A DNA stretch of 36,508 nucleotides from Streptomyces kebangsaanensis (GCF_001906585.1 NZ_JUJA01000145.1:218-36725); one strand, 5' to 3'. Positions 6,972 through 17,622 are shown, counted from the stretch's first letter. The notes: generated by a model from the sequence alone, not told the origin. Numbers and translations are program-made.

Positions 6972-8153
6972 GTGGACCTGTTCGAGTACCAGGCGAGGGA
7001 CCTCTTCGCCAAGCACGGTGTACCGGTGCTGGCCGGTGAAGTCATCGACACGCCTGAGGCGGCGCGCGAGATCACCGAGCGGCTGGGCGGCAAGTCGGTC
7101 GTCAAGGCCCAGGTGAAGGTCGGTGGTCGTGGCAAGGCCGGTGGCGTGAAGCTCGCCGCCACCCCGGACGAGGCCGTCGCCCGTGCGACGGACATCCTCG
7201 GCATGGACATCAAGGGCCACACGGTCCACAAGGTCATGATCGCCGAGACCGCTCCGGAGATCGTCGAGGAGTACTACGTCTCCTTCCTCCTCGACCGTGC
7301 CAACCGCACCTTCCTCTCCATCGCCTCCGTCGAGGGCGGCATGGACATCGAGGAGGTGGCGGCCACCCGCCCCGAGGCCGTCGCCCAGATCGCGGTCGAC
7401 GCCATCGACGGCGTGGACAAGGCCAAGGCCCAGGAGATCGTCGCCGCGGCGAAGTTCCCGGCCGAGGTCGCCGACAAGATCGCCGACGTCCTGGTGAGCC
7501 TGTGGGAGGTGTTCATCAAGGAGGACGCCCTCCTGGTCGAGGTGAACCCGCTCGCCAAGGTCGCCTCCGGTGACGTCATCGCCCTCGACGGCAAGGTGTC
7601 CCTGGACGACAACGCCGAGTTCCGCCACCCCGAGTTCGAGGAGCTCCACGACAAGGCCGCCGCCAACCCGCTCGAGGCGGCCGCCAAGGAGAAGAACCTC
7701 AACTACGTCAAGCTCGACGGCGAGGTCGGCATCATCGGCAACGGCGCCGGCCTGGTCATGTCGACCCTGGACGTCGTCGCCTACGCCGGCGAGGCCCACC
7801 AGGGCGTCAAGCCGGCCAACTTCCTCGACATCGGCGGCGGCGCCTCCGCCGAGGTCATGGCCAACGGCCTCGAGATCATCCTCGGCGACCCGGACGTCAA
7901 GTCCGTCTTCGTCAACGTCTTCGGCGGCATCACCGCCTGCGACGCCGTCGCCAACGGCATCGTGCAGGCCCTGGAGCTCCTCGAGTCCAAGGGCGAAGAG
8001 GTCACCAAGCCGCTCGTCGTGCGCCTCGACGGCAACAACGCCGAGCTGGGCCGCAAGATCCTGGACGACCGCAAGCACCCGCTCGTCCAGCGGGTGGACA
8101 CGATGGACGGCGCGGCCGACAAGGCCGCCGAGCTGGCTGCTGCCGCGAAGTAA
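6972..8153 (+). CDS. sucC: Succinyl-CoA ligase (ADP-forming) beta subunit
   Basis: 393 aa, the usual length for bacterial SucC (about 390). With SucD it converts succinyl-CoA, ADP and phosphate to succinate, CoA and ATP in the TCA cycle. The N-terminal ATP-grasp region starts with the typical [18 protein letters not shown], followed by the nucleotide-binding [12 protein letters not shown]. The C-terminal ligase domain contains [10 protein letters not shown] and [19 protein letters not shown], both characteristic of the family. The GTG start at 6972 follows AGGGACGGAAG. The sucD gene starts 21 bases after the stop, so the two form an operon. Confidence 0.97.
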   Translation: MDLFEYQARDLFAKHGVPVLAGEVIDTPEAAREITERLGGKSVVKAQVKVGGRGKAGGVKLAATPDEAVARATDILGMDIKGHTVHKVMIAETAPEIVEEYYVSFLLDRANRTFLSIASVEGGMDIEEVAATRPEAVAQIAVDAIDGVDKAKAQEIVAAAKFPAEVADKIADVLVSLWEVFIKEDALLVEVNPLAKVASGDVIALDGKVSLDDNAEFRHPEFEELHDKAAANPLEAAAKEKNLNYVKLDGEVGIIGNGAGLVMSTLDVVAYAGEAHQGVKPANFLDIGGGASAEVMANGLEIILGDPDVKSVFVNVFGGITACDAVANGIVQALELLESKGEEVTKPLVVRLDGNNAELGRKILDDRKHPLVQRVDTMDGAADKAAELAAAAK

Positions 8154-8174
8154 GGGACGAGGTCACAGAACACC

Positions 8175-9059
8175 ATGGCTATCTTCCTCACCAAGGAATC
8201 CAAGGTCATCGTCCAGGGCATGACCGGCTCCGAGGGCCAGAAGCACACCCGCCGCATGCTGGCCTCCGGCACGAACATCGTCGGCGGCGTGAACCCGCGC
8301 AAGGCGGGCACCACCGTCGACTTCGACGGCACCGAGGTACCGGTCTTCGGCACCGTCAAGGAGGCCATCGAGGCCACCGGCGCCGACGTCACGGTCATCT
8401 TCGTCCCGGAGAAGTTCACCAAGGACGCGGTCGTCGAGGCCATCGACGCCGAGATCCCGCTCGCGGTCGTCATCACCGAGGGCATCGCGGTGCACGACAC
8501 GGCCGCCTTCTGGGCGTACGCCGGCAAGAAGGGCAACAAGACCCGGATCATCGGCCCGAACTGCCCCGGCCTGATCACCCCCGGTCAGTCCAACGCCGGC
8601 ATCATCCCGGCCGACATCACCAAGCCGGGCCGTATCGGCCTGGTCTCGAAGTCCGGCACGCTGACGTACCAGATGATGTACGAGCTGCGTGACATCGGCT
8701 TCTCCACCTGCGTCGGCATCGGCGGCGACCCGATCATCGGCACCACGCACATCGACGCGCTCAAGGCGTTCCAGGACGACCCCGACACCGACCTGATCGT
8801 CATGATCGGCGAGATCGGCGGCGACGCCGAGGAGCGGGCCGCGGCCTTCATCAAGGAGAACGTGACCAAGCCGGTCGTCGGCTACGTCGCGGGCTTCACC
8901 GCGCCCGAGGGCAAGACCATGGGCCACGCCGGCGCCATCGTCTCCGGCTCCTCCGGCACCGCCCAGGCCAAGAAGGAGGCCCTGGAGGCCGCGGGCGTCA
9001 AGGTCGGCAAGACCCCGACCGAGACGGCCGAGCTCGCCCGCGCCGTCCTGGGCAATTAA
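8175..9059 (+). CDS. sucD: Succinyl-CoA ligase alpha subunit
   Basis: 294 aa, the normal length. The CoA-binding domain begins at [21 protein letters not shown]. The phosphohistidine is H251 in GHAGAIVSG; it carries phosphate between succinyl-phosphate and the nucleotide bound by SucC. The conserved GPNCPG lies near residue 135. The ribosome binding site GGGACGAGG stands a little far from the ATG. Co-transcribed with sucC, and followed by a double hairpin. Confidence 0.97.
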   Translation: MAIFLTKESKVIVQGMTGSEGQKHTRRMLASGTNIVGGVNPRKAGTTVDFDGTEVPVFGTVKEAIEATGADVTVIFVPEKFTKDAVVEAIDAEIPLAVVITEGIAVHDTAAFWAYAGKKGNKTRIIGPNCPGLITPGQSNAGIIPADITKPGRIGLVSKSGTLTYQMMYELRDIGFSTCVGIGGDPIIGTTHIDALKAFQDDPDTDLIVMIGEIGGDAEERAAAFIKENVTKPVVGYVAGFTAPEGKTMGHAGAIVSGSSGTAQAKKEALEAAGVKVGKTPTETAELARAVLGN

Positions 9060-9072
9060 ACACAGCCTCGCC

Positions 9073-9135
9073 GGCCGGGCTTCCCGGCCCGGAGGCCCGG
9101 TGGGCCCGTTCCCCGCGTGGGGGCGGGCCCACCGG
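9073..9135. terminator. Double hairpin between sucD and the convergent sigma-like gene
   Basis: First hairpin: GGCCGGG (9073-9079), loop CTT, CCCGGCC (9083-9089). Second hairpin: CCGGTGGGCCCG (9097-9108) paired perfectly with CGGGCCCACCGG (9124-9135); its 15-base loop can pair internally. Neither has a T tract, as is usual in Streptomyces. Its position between converging genes suggests termination in both directions. Confidence 0.75.
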
Positions 9136-9158
9136 CATGTCCGGGACCGGGCGCCGGG

Positions 9159-10058
9159 CTATCCGGCCTCCGGTACTAGCCGCTCCGGGCCGGCCGCCCG
9201 CTCCTTCCGCAGCTTGGCGCGCAGCCCGGAGGCCCCCGGCAAGAGGGGCCCAAGCAGGCCCTGCGGCGGTGCCTCCTGGACCGCGTGCCCGGGGGACACC
9301 GGTGCCGGACAGTGCGTGGGTGCCGTGCGCAGCGTGAGCGCCGTCGCGCCGACGACGGTGACCGTGAAGGCGATGGCGGACCGGGTCCAGAGGCGGGTGC
9401 GGTGCTCCCCGGCCGTCCGCACGGCCGTCGGCCCGGCCGTCCCGAGGTGTTCCGCGGCCCCCAGCCGGACCAGCCGCCGGTGCAGTTCCGCCGGGTCGGC
9501 CAGTTCCGGCAGGCGTGCGGCGACGGCCTCGCGGGCGTGCATCAGCCGGTTCGCCGCCGCCGGGGTGCTCGCCTCGGTCTCCGCCGCGGTCTCCGGCAGG
9601 CCGAGGCCGACGCCGTCGTGGAGCACCAGGGTGCGGCGGTACGACGGCGGCAGCCGCAGCAGGACCTGCTGCAGCGCGCGGTCCGCGGGGTCGGGGGGCG
9701 GGTCGGGGACGCGGTTGCGCGGGACGAGACGGCGCCAGGGGGACAGCGCGCACTCGTACGCCGCCGCTCGCACCCAGCCGGCCGGGTCCCGGTCGCGAGC
9801 CACCTCCGACCAGTGCTGCCAGGCCAGTTGGAAGGCCTCCTCCACGGCGGCGCGCGCCCGCTCGTGCCGACCGGTGAGCAGATAGGCCTGCCGCACGAGG
9901 GCGGGGGCGCAGAAGGCGTGGAGCGCGTCGAAGGCCTGAGTCGGTGTCAGGAAGCCGTTGCCTCCCTCGGCCGACCGACCCGGTGTCAGGGGTGTGGTCG
10001 CGCCGGAGTGCCGGTCCTCCGCGGACAGTGGCAGCGGCTTCGCATGACTGTTCGTCAT
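9159..10058 (-). CDS. ECF sigma-factor-like protein with a C-terminal membrane helix
   Basis: 299 aa from an ATG at 10058 that follows GGAGGG at good spacing. Residues 41-110 resemble sigma-70 region 2 ([20 protein letters not shown], then AFQLAWQHW), and residues 128-185 resemble region 4 ([20 protein letters not shown], then a helix-turn-helix). A hydrophobic stretch at about 227-243 looks like one membrane helix, followed by a Pro/Gly-rich tail. Normal ECF factors (about 170-200 aa) are soluble, so this architecture is unusual; it may be a degenerate sigma factor that no longer directs transcription. No anti-sigma gene is adjacent. It diverges from the DUF6350 gene. Confidence 0.75.
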   Translation of the reverse strand: MTNSHAKPLPLSAEDRHSGATTPLTPGRSAEGGNGFLTPTQAFDALHAFCAPALVRQAYLLTGRHERARAAVEEAFQLAWQHWSEVARDRDPAGWVRAAAYECALSPWRRLVPRNRVPDPPPDPADRALQQVLLRLPPSYRRTLVLHDGVGLGLPETAAETEASTPAAANRLMHAREAVAARLPELADPAELHRRLVRLGAAEHLGTAGPTAVRTAGEHRTRLWTRSAIAFTVTVVGATALTLRTAPTHCPAPVSPGHAVQEAPPQGLLGPLLPGASGLRAKLRKERAAGPERLVPEAG

Positions 10059-10083
10059 GAGGCGTCCCTCCGTGTGAATAGGC

Positions 10084-10098
10084 ACATAAACATATATT
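10084..10098. promoter_or_regulatory. AT-rich island in a divergent control region
   Basis: The 105-bp region between the divergent sigma-like and DUF6350 genes contains one strongly AT-rich patch, including TATATT (10093-10098, five of six to TATAAT on the plus strand). No matching -35 is clear. It would place a plus-strand start near 10105, before the GTG at 10164. It is the only obvious promoter-like patch for both genes. Confidence 0.35.
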
Positions 10099-10163
10099 GG
10101 GTGACACGGCAGAGGTTCGCCTGTTGCGCCGGGAAGGCGGGTGTTCGCTGGGAGCATGGGGCC

Positions 10164-11945
10164 GTGTTCCAGACGACCCGTCACCGTCCGTCGCTGCCGC
10201 GCCTTCGCGCCCGCGTACGGGACCGCTCACCCGGCCTGGGTGCCGGTTTCGTGGGCGGCGCGGTGGCGGCGGGGCTGGGGCTCGGCGCGTTCGCCGTGCT
10301 GGTCATCGCGCTGTGGATCAGTTCGCCGTACCCCGACAGCGGGCCCGGCGGCGCGCTGAACGCCGCCGCGGCACTGTGGCTGCTGGCGCACGGCGCCGAA
10401 CTGGTCCGCACCCATACGCTCACCGGGGCCCCCACGCCCGTCGGAGTGACCCCGCTGCTGCTGCTCGCCCTGCCCGCGCTGCTGGTGCACCGGGCGGCGC
10501 GGGACGCCACCGACGCGGGCGACGGCGGCCCGCTCCTCCCGCCGCGCACCGCCTGGGCGGGCGTCGTCCTCGGCTACCTCACCGTCGGCGCCGGTGCCGT
10601 CGCGTACGCGGCCGACGGTGCGCTGCGCCCCTCGTGGGCGTGGACGGTGGTGTGCGTGCCGCTGCTCGTCGTGGTGGCGGCCGGCACCGGCGTATGGACG
10701 GCGTACGGCTGTCCCCGCGCGCCCCTGGACAGGGCGCTGCGCCGGCTGCCGGGCGGTGTGCGGCGCCTGCTGCTCGGGTCCGGCCCCCGTGCGCGCCTCG
10801 GCGCCGCGACGCGGGCGGCGGGGGCCGGGGTGGTGGTCTTCGTCGGGGGCGGGGCGCTGGTGCTCGGGGTGTCGCTGGTGGGGCACGGCGAGACGGCCCA
10901 GGGGGCGTTCCTGACGCTGGCGGAAGGCTGGTCGGGGCGGTTCGCCGTACTGCTGCTGTGCCTGGCGCTGCTGCCGAACGCGGTGCTCTGGGCGGTGGCG
11001 TACTCCCTCGGGCCCGGCTTCCTGCTCGGCTCCGGCCACGTCGTCGGCCCGCTCTTCTCCTCCCCGGCCCCGCTGCTGCCGCCCTTCCCGCTGCTCGCCG
11101 CGGTCCCGGACGCGGGCCCCGGCACCCCGCTCACCTGGGCGTCGGCGGCGGTGCCGGTGGCGGCCGGGCTGACGATGGGCTGGTTCGTGGCGGGAGCGGC
11201 GGTCCGGGAGAGCCGGGACGCCGGGGGAGGAAGGGCGGGGGTGCGGGCGTGGTCGTGGCGGCGGACCGTGGCCGGGGCCGGGCTGGCGTGCCTGGTGTGC
11301 GCGGCCGTGCTCGGGGCGTTCGCGGCCCTGGCGGGCGGCCCGCTCGGCGGTGCCGCGCTCGCCCGGTTCGGGCCGGTGGGGTGGCAGGTGGGCGGGGCCG
11401 CGCTGCTGTGGACGGCGACGGCGGCCGTACCGACGGCGGCGGTGCTGCGGGCGTGGCGCTGCCGCGGGGCCCGGGCGCCGGTGGGCGACGGAGCCCGGCG
11501 GACGGTCGGCAAGCCCCGGACGGGCGGGGCCACCGCGGTCCCGAAGCCCTCGGCCGCCGACGGACACGTACGCCGGCGGGGCCCGTTCCTTCGGCCGAGG
11601 TCCGCGGGGTCACCGCCCCCGGGAGCCGCACCGGTGCCCCAAGGCCACGACGCCGCCCTCGAGCCCTACGACGTACTGCCCCTCGACCCGCCGACGCCCG
11701 GACCCGCCACCTCCTGGCAGGACGACGACAGCGCCCGTCGCGCCCGCTGGACCGCGCTGAAGGAGGCGGCGAAGGAAACCACGGAGCCGGAGGAAGTCGC
11801 CGCCCCGGAAGAAGCGAGGGCGGCCGACGCGAGGGCGGACGGCACGAAGACGGACGGCGCGAAGGCCGACGACATCACGGAACCGGCGGATCCCCCGCCG
11901 CCCCCCGGGGGCGACGGCCCGGCAGACCCGCCCGTCCAGCAGTGA
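10164..11945 (+). CDS. DUF6350 family polytopic membrane protein
   Basis: 593 aa from the GTG at 10164 (GGGAG lies about 9 bases upstream); an in-frame GTG at 10101 is the alternative. After a basic N-terminus, the sequence has many hydrophobic segments (for example [20 protein letters not shown], then [11 protein letters not shown], then [16 protein letters not shown]), suggesting eight or more membrane helices. This matches the actinobacterial DUF6350 family. The final 150 residues are hydrophilic and of low complexity, Pro-rich then Ala/Asp/Glu/Lys-rich, and probably a disordered cytoplasmic tail. Function unknown. Its stop is 33 bp from that of a convergent gene. Confidence 0.8.
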   Translation: MFQTTRHRPSLPRLRARVRDRSPGLGAGFVGGAVAAGLGLGAFAVLVIALWISSPYPDSGPGGALNAAAALWLLAHGAELVRTHTLTGAPTPVGVTPLLLLALPALLVHRAARDATDAGDGGPLLPPRTAWAGVVLGYLTVGAGAVAYAADGALRPSWAWTVVCVPLLVVVAAGTGVWTAYGCPRAPLDRALRRLPGGVRRLLLGSGPRARLGAATRAAGAGVVVFVGGGALVLGVSLVGHGETAQGAFLTLAEGWSGRFAVLLLCLALLPNAVLWAVAYSLGPGFLLGSGHVVGPLFSSPAPLLPPFPLLAAVPDAGPGTPLTWASAAVPVAAGLTMGWFVAGAAVRESRDAGGGRAGVRAWSWRRTVAGAGLACLVCAAVLGAFAALAGGPLGGAALARFGPVGWQVGGAALLWTATAAVPTAAVLRAWRCRGARAPVGDGARRTVGKPRTGGATAVPKPSAADGHVRRRGPFLRPRSAGSPPPGAAPVPQGHDAALEPYDVLPLDPPTPGPATSWQDDDSARRARWTALKEAAKETTEPEEVAAPEEARAADARADGTKTDGAKADDITEPADPPPPPGGDGPADPPVQQ

Positions 11946-11978
11946 CCCCCGCTCGGGAATCCCCGCGCCGGGCGCCCG

Positions 11979-12782
11979 TCAGCCGTTGTCCCCCAGAACC
12001 TTCCGCAGCTCAGGGGGGAGATGCTGGTCGCAGGACTGCTTGGCCTGGTTGGTGAGGGAGTCGTGCACGCACGAGTAGTAGTCCCGGTAGACCATCTGCG
12101 CGGTGAAGGTCACGGCGACCACGGCGAGCGCCAGCGACGCGGTGACCAGACCGCTGATCGCGGCCGTCGTCTGGGGGCGGCCCGTGGGTGCCGGCGTGTC
12201 GGAACCGTGCCCGCGCGGCTTGGCGCGCAGGGAGCTGATGCCCCAGTACAGGGCCAGCGCACCGAGCAGCAGGGCCACGTACGTCCAGCTGAACAGGGCG
12301 AAGAAGAAGGCCCACATGCCGGACAGCAGCGCGTACCGCGCGCGGCGCTGGGCGGGGTCCGTGGGGTCCCAGCGCATGCCCGGGCCGGGGCCGCCGCCCG
12401 GGCCCTCCTGGCCGCCGGGCCGCTGCGGGCGCTCGCCGAAGCCGCCGGAGGAGCGGCCCGGCTGGCGGTCGCTCCACTGGCTGCCCCACGGGGACCGGCC
12501 GTCGCCCTGCCCCGGCCCGTCGGAGCCGCCGCCGGGGGAGTCCCCGCCGGAGGAGTCCCCGTTGGACGGGTGACGGGGCTGCCACGGCCGGTCGGGGGTG
12601 CCCTCAGGGGGCGGGGCGAAGGGGTTGTCGTCCGGGGCCGCGCCGCCTGTGCCGCCGCCCCGCCCGCCCGAGGGAGCGTCCGGCGGCGAGGACGGGCGCT
12701 CCCTCAGCAGCACGGCACCGCGCCGCCCTCCCTGCGCCGACTGCGGAGGGAGCGTAAGGAGTCGCAGGCTGCGGTCCGGCAT
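11979..12782 (-). CDS. Small membrane protein with Pro/Gly-rich N-terminal half
   Basis: 267 aa if the ATG at 12782 is used. Residues 1-125 are low-complexity (Gly, Pro, Asp, Ser), probably disordered. Then come a pair of hydrophobic segments ([20 protein letters not shown], then LYWGISSL), and a third near 210-230 ([18 protein letters not shown]). The tail has two cysteines (C-x11-C in [14 protein letters not shown]) that could form a disulfide if outside. The start is not firm: the nearest purine-rich site (AGGGAAG) is about 11 bases upstream, and an internal ATG at MRWDPTDP is possible. Family not recognised with confidence. Confidence 0.6.
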   Translation of the reverse strand: MPDRSLRLLTLPPQSAQGGRRGAVLLRERPSSPPDAPSGGRGGGTGGAAPDDNPFAPPPEGTPDRPWQPRHPSNGDSSGGDSPGGGSDGPGQGDGRSPWGSQWSDRQPGRSSGGFGERPQRPGGQEGPGGGPGPGMRWDPTDPAQRRARYALLSGMWAFFFALFSWTYVALLLGALALYWGISSLRAKPRGHGSDTPAPTGRPQTTAAISGLVTASLALAVVAVTFTAQMVYRDYYSCVHDSLTNQAKQSCDQHLPPELRKVLGDNG

Positions 12783-12994
12783 CAAGTGAGCGTCTTCCCT
12801 TGGTGAGTCACGACTGATCTGGCACGTCCGGTGCGTCGTCCGGTGCGTCCCGGAAGGCGCTGTGCGCCCGGGACGGGGTCCGTCGTTCCGTGAACGCACG
12901 ATGCGGGCGGTGCGTTCCCGTACCAGCTCCCCCCTGACGCTACCTTCCGGCCACGCCCCCGTCCCATGGGGGCCGGTCGGCCGTGCCGGTATCG

Positions 12995-13022
12995 TTGCTG
13001 ACGGTCGGCCGCTTCGTAGGCT
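12995..13022 (+). promoter_or_regulatory. Candidate purN-purH promoter
   Basis: TTGCTG (12995-13000), 16 bases, TAGGCT (13017-13022), about 70 bases before the purN start. Both hexamers keep the most conserved positions (TTG and TA…T). The rest of the 309-bp divergent region 12783-13091 must also contain the promoter of the minus-strand membrane gene; TAGCGT at 12942-12937 is a weak candidate -10. Confidence 0.4.
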
Positions 13023-13091
13023 TCCCCGTATCCGGGGGCGCGAAGCATTCGTACGACCATACAAAACAGCTCCCCGAGAAAGGGCCCCACC

Positions 13092-13721
13092 GTGGCCGCC
13101 AAGCCCGTGGCCAAGCGCCTCGTCGTGCTGGTCTCCGGATCCGGCACCAATCTGCAGGCGCTCCTCGACGCGATCGCCGAGACCGGCGCCGAGGCGTACG
13201 GCGCCCGGATCGTCGCCGTGGGCGCCGACCGCGACGGCATCGAGGGGCTGGCGCGCGCCGAGCGCGCCGGGCTGCCGACCTTCGTGCGGAAGGTCAAGGA
13301 CTACGGCACGCGCGAGGAGTGGGACGCGGCGCTGGCGGAGGCCGTCGCCGCCCACGAGCCCGACCTGGTGGTGTCCGCCGGGTTCATGAGGATCGTGGGG
13401 AAGGAGTTCCTCGCGCGCTTCGGCGGGCGGTTCGTCAACACGCACCCCGCCCTGCTGCCCAGTTTTCCCGGGGCCCACGGTGTGCGGGACGCGCTCGCGT
13501 ACGGCGCCAGGGTCACCGGTTGCACCGTCCACTTCGTCGACGACGGCGTCGACACCGGCCCGATCATCGCCCAGGGCGTGGTCGAGGTCCGGGACGAGGA
13601 CGACGAGAGCGCGCTGCACGAGCGCATCAAGGAAGTCGAGCGAAGGCTGCTCGTCGAGGTCGTGGGGCGGCTCGCCCGCAACGGCTATCGCATCGAGGGA
13701 CGAAAGGTAGTTATCCAGTGA
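13092..13721 (+). CDS. purN: Phosphoribosylglycinamide formyltransferase (GART)
   Basis: 209 aa, a typical length. It transfers formyl from 10-formyl-THF to glycinamide ribonucleotide in de novo purine synthesis. The phosphate-binding loop is [10 protein letters not shown] (15-24). The catalytic triad matches the E. coli enzyme in spacing: N116, H118 ([12 protein letters not shown]) and D154 ([11 protein letters not shown]). Translation starts at a GTG and ends inside the purH start (GTGA overlap), so the two are translationally coupled. FolD, encoded 2.5 kb downstream, supplies its cofactor. Confidence 0.97.
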   Translation: MAAKPVAKRLVVLVSGSGTNLQALLDAIAETGAEAYGARIVAVGADRDGIEGLARAERAGLPTFVRKVKDYGTREEWDAALAEAVAAHEPDLVVSAGFMRIVGKEFLARFGGRFVNTHPALLPSFPGAHGVRDALAYGARVTGCTVHFVDDGVDTGPIIAQGVVEVRDEDDESALHERIKEVERRLLVEVVGRLARNGYRIEGRKVVIQ

Positions 13722-15307
13722 CCGCCGAGAGCAACAAGCGGCCCATCCGGCGCGCGCTCGTCAGCGTCTACGACAAGACCGGCCTGGAGGAGCTCGCGCG
13801 CGGGCTGCACGAGGCCGGCGTCGAGCTCGTCTCCACCGGCTCCACCGCCGGACGGATCGCCGCGGCCGGCGTGCCCGTCACCAAGGTCGAGGACCTCACC
13901 GGCTTCCCCGAGTGCCTGGACGGCCGGGTCAAGACCCTGCACCCCAGGGTGCACGCCGGCATCCTCGCCGACCTGCGCCTGGAGGACCACCAGCGGCAGC
14001 TGCGGGAGCTGGGCGTCGAGCCGTTCGACCTGGTCGTGGTCAACCTCTACCCGTTCCGCGAGACCGTCGCCTCCGGCGCCTCGCCCGACGAGTGCGTCGA
14101 GCAGATCGACATCGGCGGCCCCTCCATGGTCCGCGCCGCCGCCAAGAACCACCCGTCGGTCGCGGTCGTCACCAGCCCGGAGCGGTACGCCGACGTCCTC
14201 GCCGCGGTCACCTCCGGCGGCTTCGACCTCGCCGCCCGCAAGCGCCTGGCCGCCGAGGCCTTCCAGCACACGGCCGCCTACGACGTCGCGGTCGCCTCCT
14301 GGTTCGCGTCCGAGTACGCCCCCGTCGACGCCGCGTCCGGCAGCGGCTCCGCCGCGGGGGAGTTCCCCGACTTCCTCGGCGCCACCTGGGAGCGCGCGCA
14401 CATCCTGCGCTACGGCGAGAACCCGCACCAGCCGGCCGCGCTCTACCTCGACGCCGGCGGCGCCGGTCTCGCGCAGGCCGAGCAGCTGCACGGCAAGGAG
14501 ATGTCGTACAACAACTACACGGACACGGACGCCGCCCGCCGTGCCGCGTACGACCACGACGAGCCGTGCGTGGCGATCATCAAGCACGCCAACCCGTGCG
14601 GCATCGCGATCGGCGCGGACGTCGCCGAGGCGCACCGCAAGGCGCACGCCTGCGACCCGTTGTCCGCCTTCGGCGGCGTGATCGCCGTGAACCGGCCGGT
14701 CAGCAAGGAGATGGCCGAGCAGGTCGCCGAGATCTTCACCGAGGTCGTCGTCGCGCCCGACTACGAGGAGGGGGCCCTGGAGGCCCTCACCCGGAAGAAG
14801 AACATCCGCGTCCTCAGGGCCCCGAACGGACCGGCGAACCCCGTCGAGGTCAAGGCCATCGACGGCGGCGCGCTGCTCCAGGCCACCGACCGGCTCCAGG
14901 CCGACGGCGACGATCCGGCCAACTGGACCCTGGCCAGCGGCGAGGCGCTCGACGCCGACGGGCTCGCGCAGCTCGCCTTCGCCTGGAGGGCCTGCCGCGC
15001 GGTGAAGTCCAACGCGATCCTGCTCGCCAAGGACGGCGCCTCGGTCGGCGTCGGCATGGGCCAGGTCAACCGCGTCGACTCCTGCAAGCTGGCGGTCGAG
15101 CGGGCCGGCGAGGAGCGGGCCCGTGGCTCCTACGCGGCCTCCGACGCGTTCTTCCCCTTCCCCGACGGCCCCGAGATCCTGATCGCGGCGGGCGTGAAGG
15201 CGATCGTCCAGCCGGGCGGCTCGATCCGTGACGAGCAGGTCGTCGAGGCCGCCGAGAAGGCGGGCGTGACGATGTACTTCACGGGCACGCGCCACTTCTT
15301 CCACTGA
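13718..15307 (+). CDS. purH: Bifunctional AICAR formyltransferase / IMP cyclohydrolase
   Basis: 529 aa, slightly above the usual 515-525. It carries out the last two steps of IMP synthesis. The N-terminal cyclohydrolase (MGS-like) domain has [16 protein letters not shown] and NLYPFRETV. The C-terminal formyltransferase domain has YGENPHQ (from Y232) and the catalytic K289-H290 in KHANPCG. GTG start overlapping the purN stop by four bases. Ends in HFFH, typical of the family. A strong 19-bp hairpin follows. Confidence 0.97.
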   Translation: MTAESNKRPIRRALVSVYDKTGLEELARGLHEAGVELVSTGSTAGRIAAAGVPVTKVEDLTGFPECLDGRVKTLHPRVHAGILADLRLEDHQRQLRELGVEPFDLVVVNLYPFRETVASGASPDECVEQIDIGGPSMVRAAAKNHPSVAVVTSPERYADVLAAVTSGGFDLAARKRLAAEAFQHTAAYDVAVASWFASEYAPVDAASGSGSAAGEFPDFLGATWERAHILRYGENPHQPAALYLDAGGAGLAQAEQLHGKEMSYNNYTDTDAARRAAYDHDEPCVAIIKHANPCGIAIGADVAEAHRKAHACDPLSAFGGVIAVNRPVSKEMAEQVAEIFTEVVVAPDYEEGALEALTRKKNIRVLRAPNGPANPVEVKAIDGGALLQATDRLQADGDDPANWTLASGEALDADGLAQLAFAWRACRAVKSNAILLAKDGASVGVGMGQVNRVDSCKLAVERAGEERARGSYAASDAFFPFPDGPEILIAAGVKAIVQPGGSIRDEQVVEAAEKAGVTMYFTGTRHFFH

Positions 15308-15323
15308 TCCCGGCGCCGATACG

Positions 15324-15372
15324 CGGCCGCGGCCTCCGGCTCTCCTTCCGAAGGAGCCGGAGGCCGCGGCCG
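15324..15372. terminator. Strong bidirectional terminator hairpin after purH
   Basis: Positions 15324-15342 pair perfectly with 15354-15372: a 19-bp GC-rich stem with an 11-base loop. It lies between the converging stop codons of purH and the membrane gene that ends at 15378. Confidence 0.85.
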
Positions 15373-15377
15373 TGCGG

Positions 15378-15926
15378 TCAGTATCGGGGGCGGTCGAACC
15401 AGGCCTTGCCCTTGGAGTTGCCGACGAAGACGGCGATCAGGATGCCGAGCACCAGGTGCACGATGCCCGCGATCGTGAACGGGTAGACGGCGAAGACCGC
15501 GGTGAGGATGCCGAACACCAGGGCCGTGACGCGGAGGCCGTTGCCGCCGGTGGCGAACTTCACCGCCAGGACGGCCGCGAAGACGCCCCAGGCCAGGGCG
15601 AACACCGCGAAGCCCCACAGGACACCGGTCGGATAGTCGGCCAGCTGCTCGAAGGCGGCGTCGTCCTTGGCCTTGTCGACGACCACGGCGCTGAAGGCGA
15701 ACAGGATGACGCCGATGGCCTGCAGGCCGACGATCACCCACAGCAGCGCCCGGGCCGCGGCGACCGTACCCTGCAGCGACTGCGGCACCGGGGCGCCGTA
15801 CTGCTGCTGCACGGGCGGGGCCTGCGGGTAGCCGTAGCCGGGAGGCTGGCCCTGCGGGGCGCCGTAGCCGGGCTGGGACGGCTGCTGCGGCGCGCCGTAG
15901 GGGTTGTTCGGGTCGCCGTAACTCAT
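15378..15926 (-). CDS. Four-helix membrane protein with Pro/Gln/Gly/Tyr-rich N-terminus
   Basis: 182 aa. The first 48 residues are low-complexity, with repeats of the type GYGAPQ and PPGYGYPQ, as in many actinobacterial membrane proteins of the cell envelope. Four hydrophobic segments follow (AARALLWVIVGLQAIGVILF; VLWGFAVFALAWGVFAAVLA; LRVTALVFGILTAVFAVYPF; IAGIVHLVLGILIAVFV). The C-terminus is GKAWFDRPRY. The start follows GGAGGAAG. No catalytic motif is seen and the function is unknown. Divergent from folD. Confidence 0.8.
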   Translation of the reverse strand: MSYGDPNNPYGAPQQPSQPGYGAPQGQPPGYGYPQAPPVQQQYGAPVPQSLQGTVAAARALLWVIVGLQAIGVILFAFSAVVVDKAKDDAAFEQLADYPTGVLWGFAVFALAWGVFAAVLAVKFATGGNGLRVTALVFGILTAVFAVYPFTIAGIVHLVLGILIAVFVGNSKGKAWFDRPRY

Positions 15927-15984
15927 TGCGTTCGCTTCCTCCGTCGATCAGGTGCGGGGACGACGCGTGGCACCATACGGAGGC

Positions 15985-15998
15985 GATTTCTACAGAAA
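15985..15998. promoter_or_regulatory. AT-rich dyad upstream of the four-helix membrane gene
   Basis: ATTTCT-AC-AGAAAT is a perfect dyad with 6-bp arms, unusually AT-rich for this genome, about 60 bp upstream of the minus-strand start. It could be an operator or part of a promoter. Confidence 0.3.
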
Positions 15999-16088
15999 TG
16001 CGGTGTGACCCCCCGATGAGCTGCCCGCGGCACTGTGCTGTTCATCGTTCTTCACGGGCGACTTGCTTGTCCAGCCTGATTCCGCAGG

Positions 16089-16106
16089 TGTTGTGCAAGT
16101 GCAACA
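16089..16106. promoter_or_regulatory. Operator-like inverted repeat upstream of folD
   Basis: TGTTG-TGCAAGTG-CAACA: 5-bp arms around an 8-base centre, about 106 bp before the folD start. It lies in the 285-bp divergent region 15927-16211, where I see no strong promoter hexamers and no riboswitch that I recognise. Confidence 0.3.
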
Positions 16107-16211
16107 TCACTGGTCACGGGCGTCGGCCGGGGAAGACTTCCGGCCACCCGGACCGGACCCCCGTGTCACCCGGATTGGAACCGCGCGCCGGTCATCCGCG
16201 AGGATGGGAAC

Positions 16212-17066
16212 ATGACCGCCCAGATTCTCGATGGCAAGGCCGCCGCAGCCGCGATCAAATCCGATCTGACCGCCCGCGTGGCGGCGCTGAAGGAGAAGGG
16301 CGTCACGCCCGGCCTCGGCACGATCCTGGTCGGCGACGACCCGGGCAGCCGCAAGTACGTCGCCGGCAAGCACCGCGACTGCGCCGAGGTCGGCATCGCC
16401 TCCATCCAGCGCGAACTGCCGGCCACCGCCACCCAGGACGAGATCGAGGCGGTCGTCCGGGAGCTGAACGAGGACCCCTCCTGCACCGGCTACATCGTCC
16501 AGCTGCCGCTGCCCAAGGGCATCGACGAGAACCGCGTCCTGGAGCTGATGGACCCTGACAAGGACGCCGACGGCCTGCACCCGATGAACCTCGGACGGCT
16601 CGTCCTCAACGAGCCCGCCCCGCTGCCCTGCACCCCCAACGGCGTGCTGACGCTGCTGCGCCGCCACGGCGTCGAGATCAAGGGCGCCGAGGTCGTGGTC
16701 GTCGGCCGCGGCGTGACCATCGGCCGCCCGATGCCGCTGCTGCTCACCCGGCGCAGCGAGAACGCCACGGTCACCCAGTGCCACACCGGCACCCGCGACC
16801 TCTCCGCCCACCTGCGCCGCGCCGACATCATCGTCGCCGCGGCCGGCTCCCCGCACCTGATCCGCGCCGAGGACGTCAAGCCCGGCGCGGCCGTCCTCGA
16901 CGTCGGGGTCTCCCGCAACGCCGAGGGGAAGATCGTGGGCGATGTCCACCCGGACGTCGCCGGGGTGGCCGGCTGGCTGTCCCCGAACCCGGGCGGCGTC
17001 GGCCCGATGACCCGGGCCCAGCTGCTGGTCAACGTGGTCGAGGCGGCGGAGCGCAGTGTCGGCTGA
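16212..17066 (+). CDS. folD: Methylene-THF dehydrogenase / methenyl-THF cyclohydrolase
   Basis: 284 aa, the standard length. It interconverts 5,10-methylene-THF, 5,10-methenyl-THF and 10-formyl-THF with NADP. The active-site lysine lies in [11 protein letters not shown], the family motif [12 protein letters not shown] follows, and the nucleotide-binding [10 protein letters not shown] and the C-terminal [13 protein letters not shown] are intact. It provides the formyl donor for the purN and purH products encoded nearby. The ATG follows GAGGATGGGAAC. Its 3' end overlaps the DUF3017 gene by 11 bases. Confidence 0.97.
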   Translation: MTAQILDGKAAAAAIKSDLTARVAALKEKGVTPGLGTILVGDDPGSRKYVAGKHRDCAEVGIASIQRELPATATQDEIEAVVRELNEDPSCTGYIVQLPLPKGIDENRVLELMDPDKDADGLHPMNLGRLVLNEPAPLPCTPNGVLTLLRRHGVEIKGAEVVVVGRGVTIGRPMPLLLTRRSENATVTQCHTGTRDLSAHLRRADIIVAAAGSPHLIRAEDVKPGAAVLDVGVSRNAEGKIVGDVHPDVAGVAGWLSPNPGGVGPMTRAQLLVNVVEAAERSVG

Positions 17067-17559
17067 GGCGAAGGGCACCGGGCGGGAGTCCGCTTCCGCG
17101 AAGCCGGAGCCGGAGATCGAGGTACGGGACCCGGTCAGCGCGCCGGACGCCGAGGGCAGGCCGCGCCGGGCCACGCGCCGCTTCCCGCTGTTCACGAAGG
17201 ACACCGCGCCTCCGGAGGGCGGCGGCCGGACCGCGCCCGGTGACGCCCCGGCGCCCGCCCGCCAGTGGCCGATGCTGGCCGTGCTGTCCGTGGTCGGGCT
17301 CGGGCTGCTGGTGACCGCCTTCGACGCCTTCCGGGTCGGGCTGATACTGATCGGCGCCGCCCTGCTCGGCGGGGCCGCGCTGCGCTGGTTCCTGCCCCGC
17401 GTCGGCATGCTCGCCGTCCGCTCCCGCTTCACCGACATCGTCACCTACGGCGTGCTGGGCGGCGCCATCGTCCTGCTGGCGCTGATGGCCCAGCCGAAGC
17501 CCTGGCTGGAGATCCCGTTCCTGGACGACGCGCTGCACTTCACCGTCCGCAACAGCTGA
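17056..17559 (+). CDS. DUF3017 domain membrane protein
   Basis: 167 aa from a GTG inside the end of folD (11-base overlap), so it is translationally coupled. Residues 1-70 are charged, Pro-rich and probably cytoplasmic. Three hydrophobic segments follow ([55 protein letters not shown], read approximately), and the end is LHFTVRNS. This matches the actinobacterial DUF3017 family, usually found directly after folD. Function unknown. Confidence 0.88.
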   Translation: MSAEAKGTGRESASAKPEPEIEVRDPVSAPDAEGRPRRATRRFPLFTKDTAPPEGGGRTAPGDAPAPARQWPMLAVLSVVGLGLLVTAFDAFRVGLILIGAALLGGAALRWFLPRVGMLAVRSRFTDIVTYGVLGGAIVLLALMAQPKPWLEIPFLDDALHFTVRNS

Positions 17560-17584
17560 CGAGGCGTCATGTCCGTGCGATGAC

Positions 17585-17622
17585 GGCGGCCCATCCTCTC
17601 CCCCGAGTCAGGACGGGCCGCC
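17585..17622 (+). terminator. Hairpin terminator after folD-DUF3017
   Basis: GGCGGCCC (17585-17592) pairs with GGGCCGCC (17615-17622); after one mismatch TCCT pairs with AGGA, leaving a 12-base loop. It begins 25 bases after the stop. The remainder of the 318-bp gap 17560-17877 has a weak -10 (TACGGT, 17703-17708) for the next gene and nothing else that I can support. Confidence 0.75.

Noticed and set aside
15927-16211. A THF riboswitch before folD
   Set aside because: No conserved THF core was found, only short inverted repeats.
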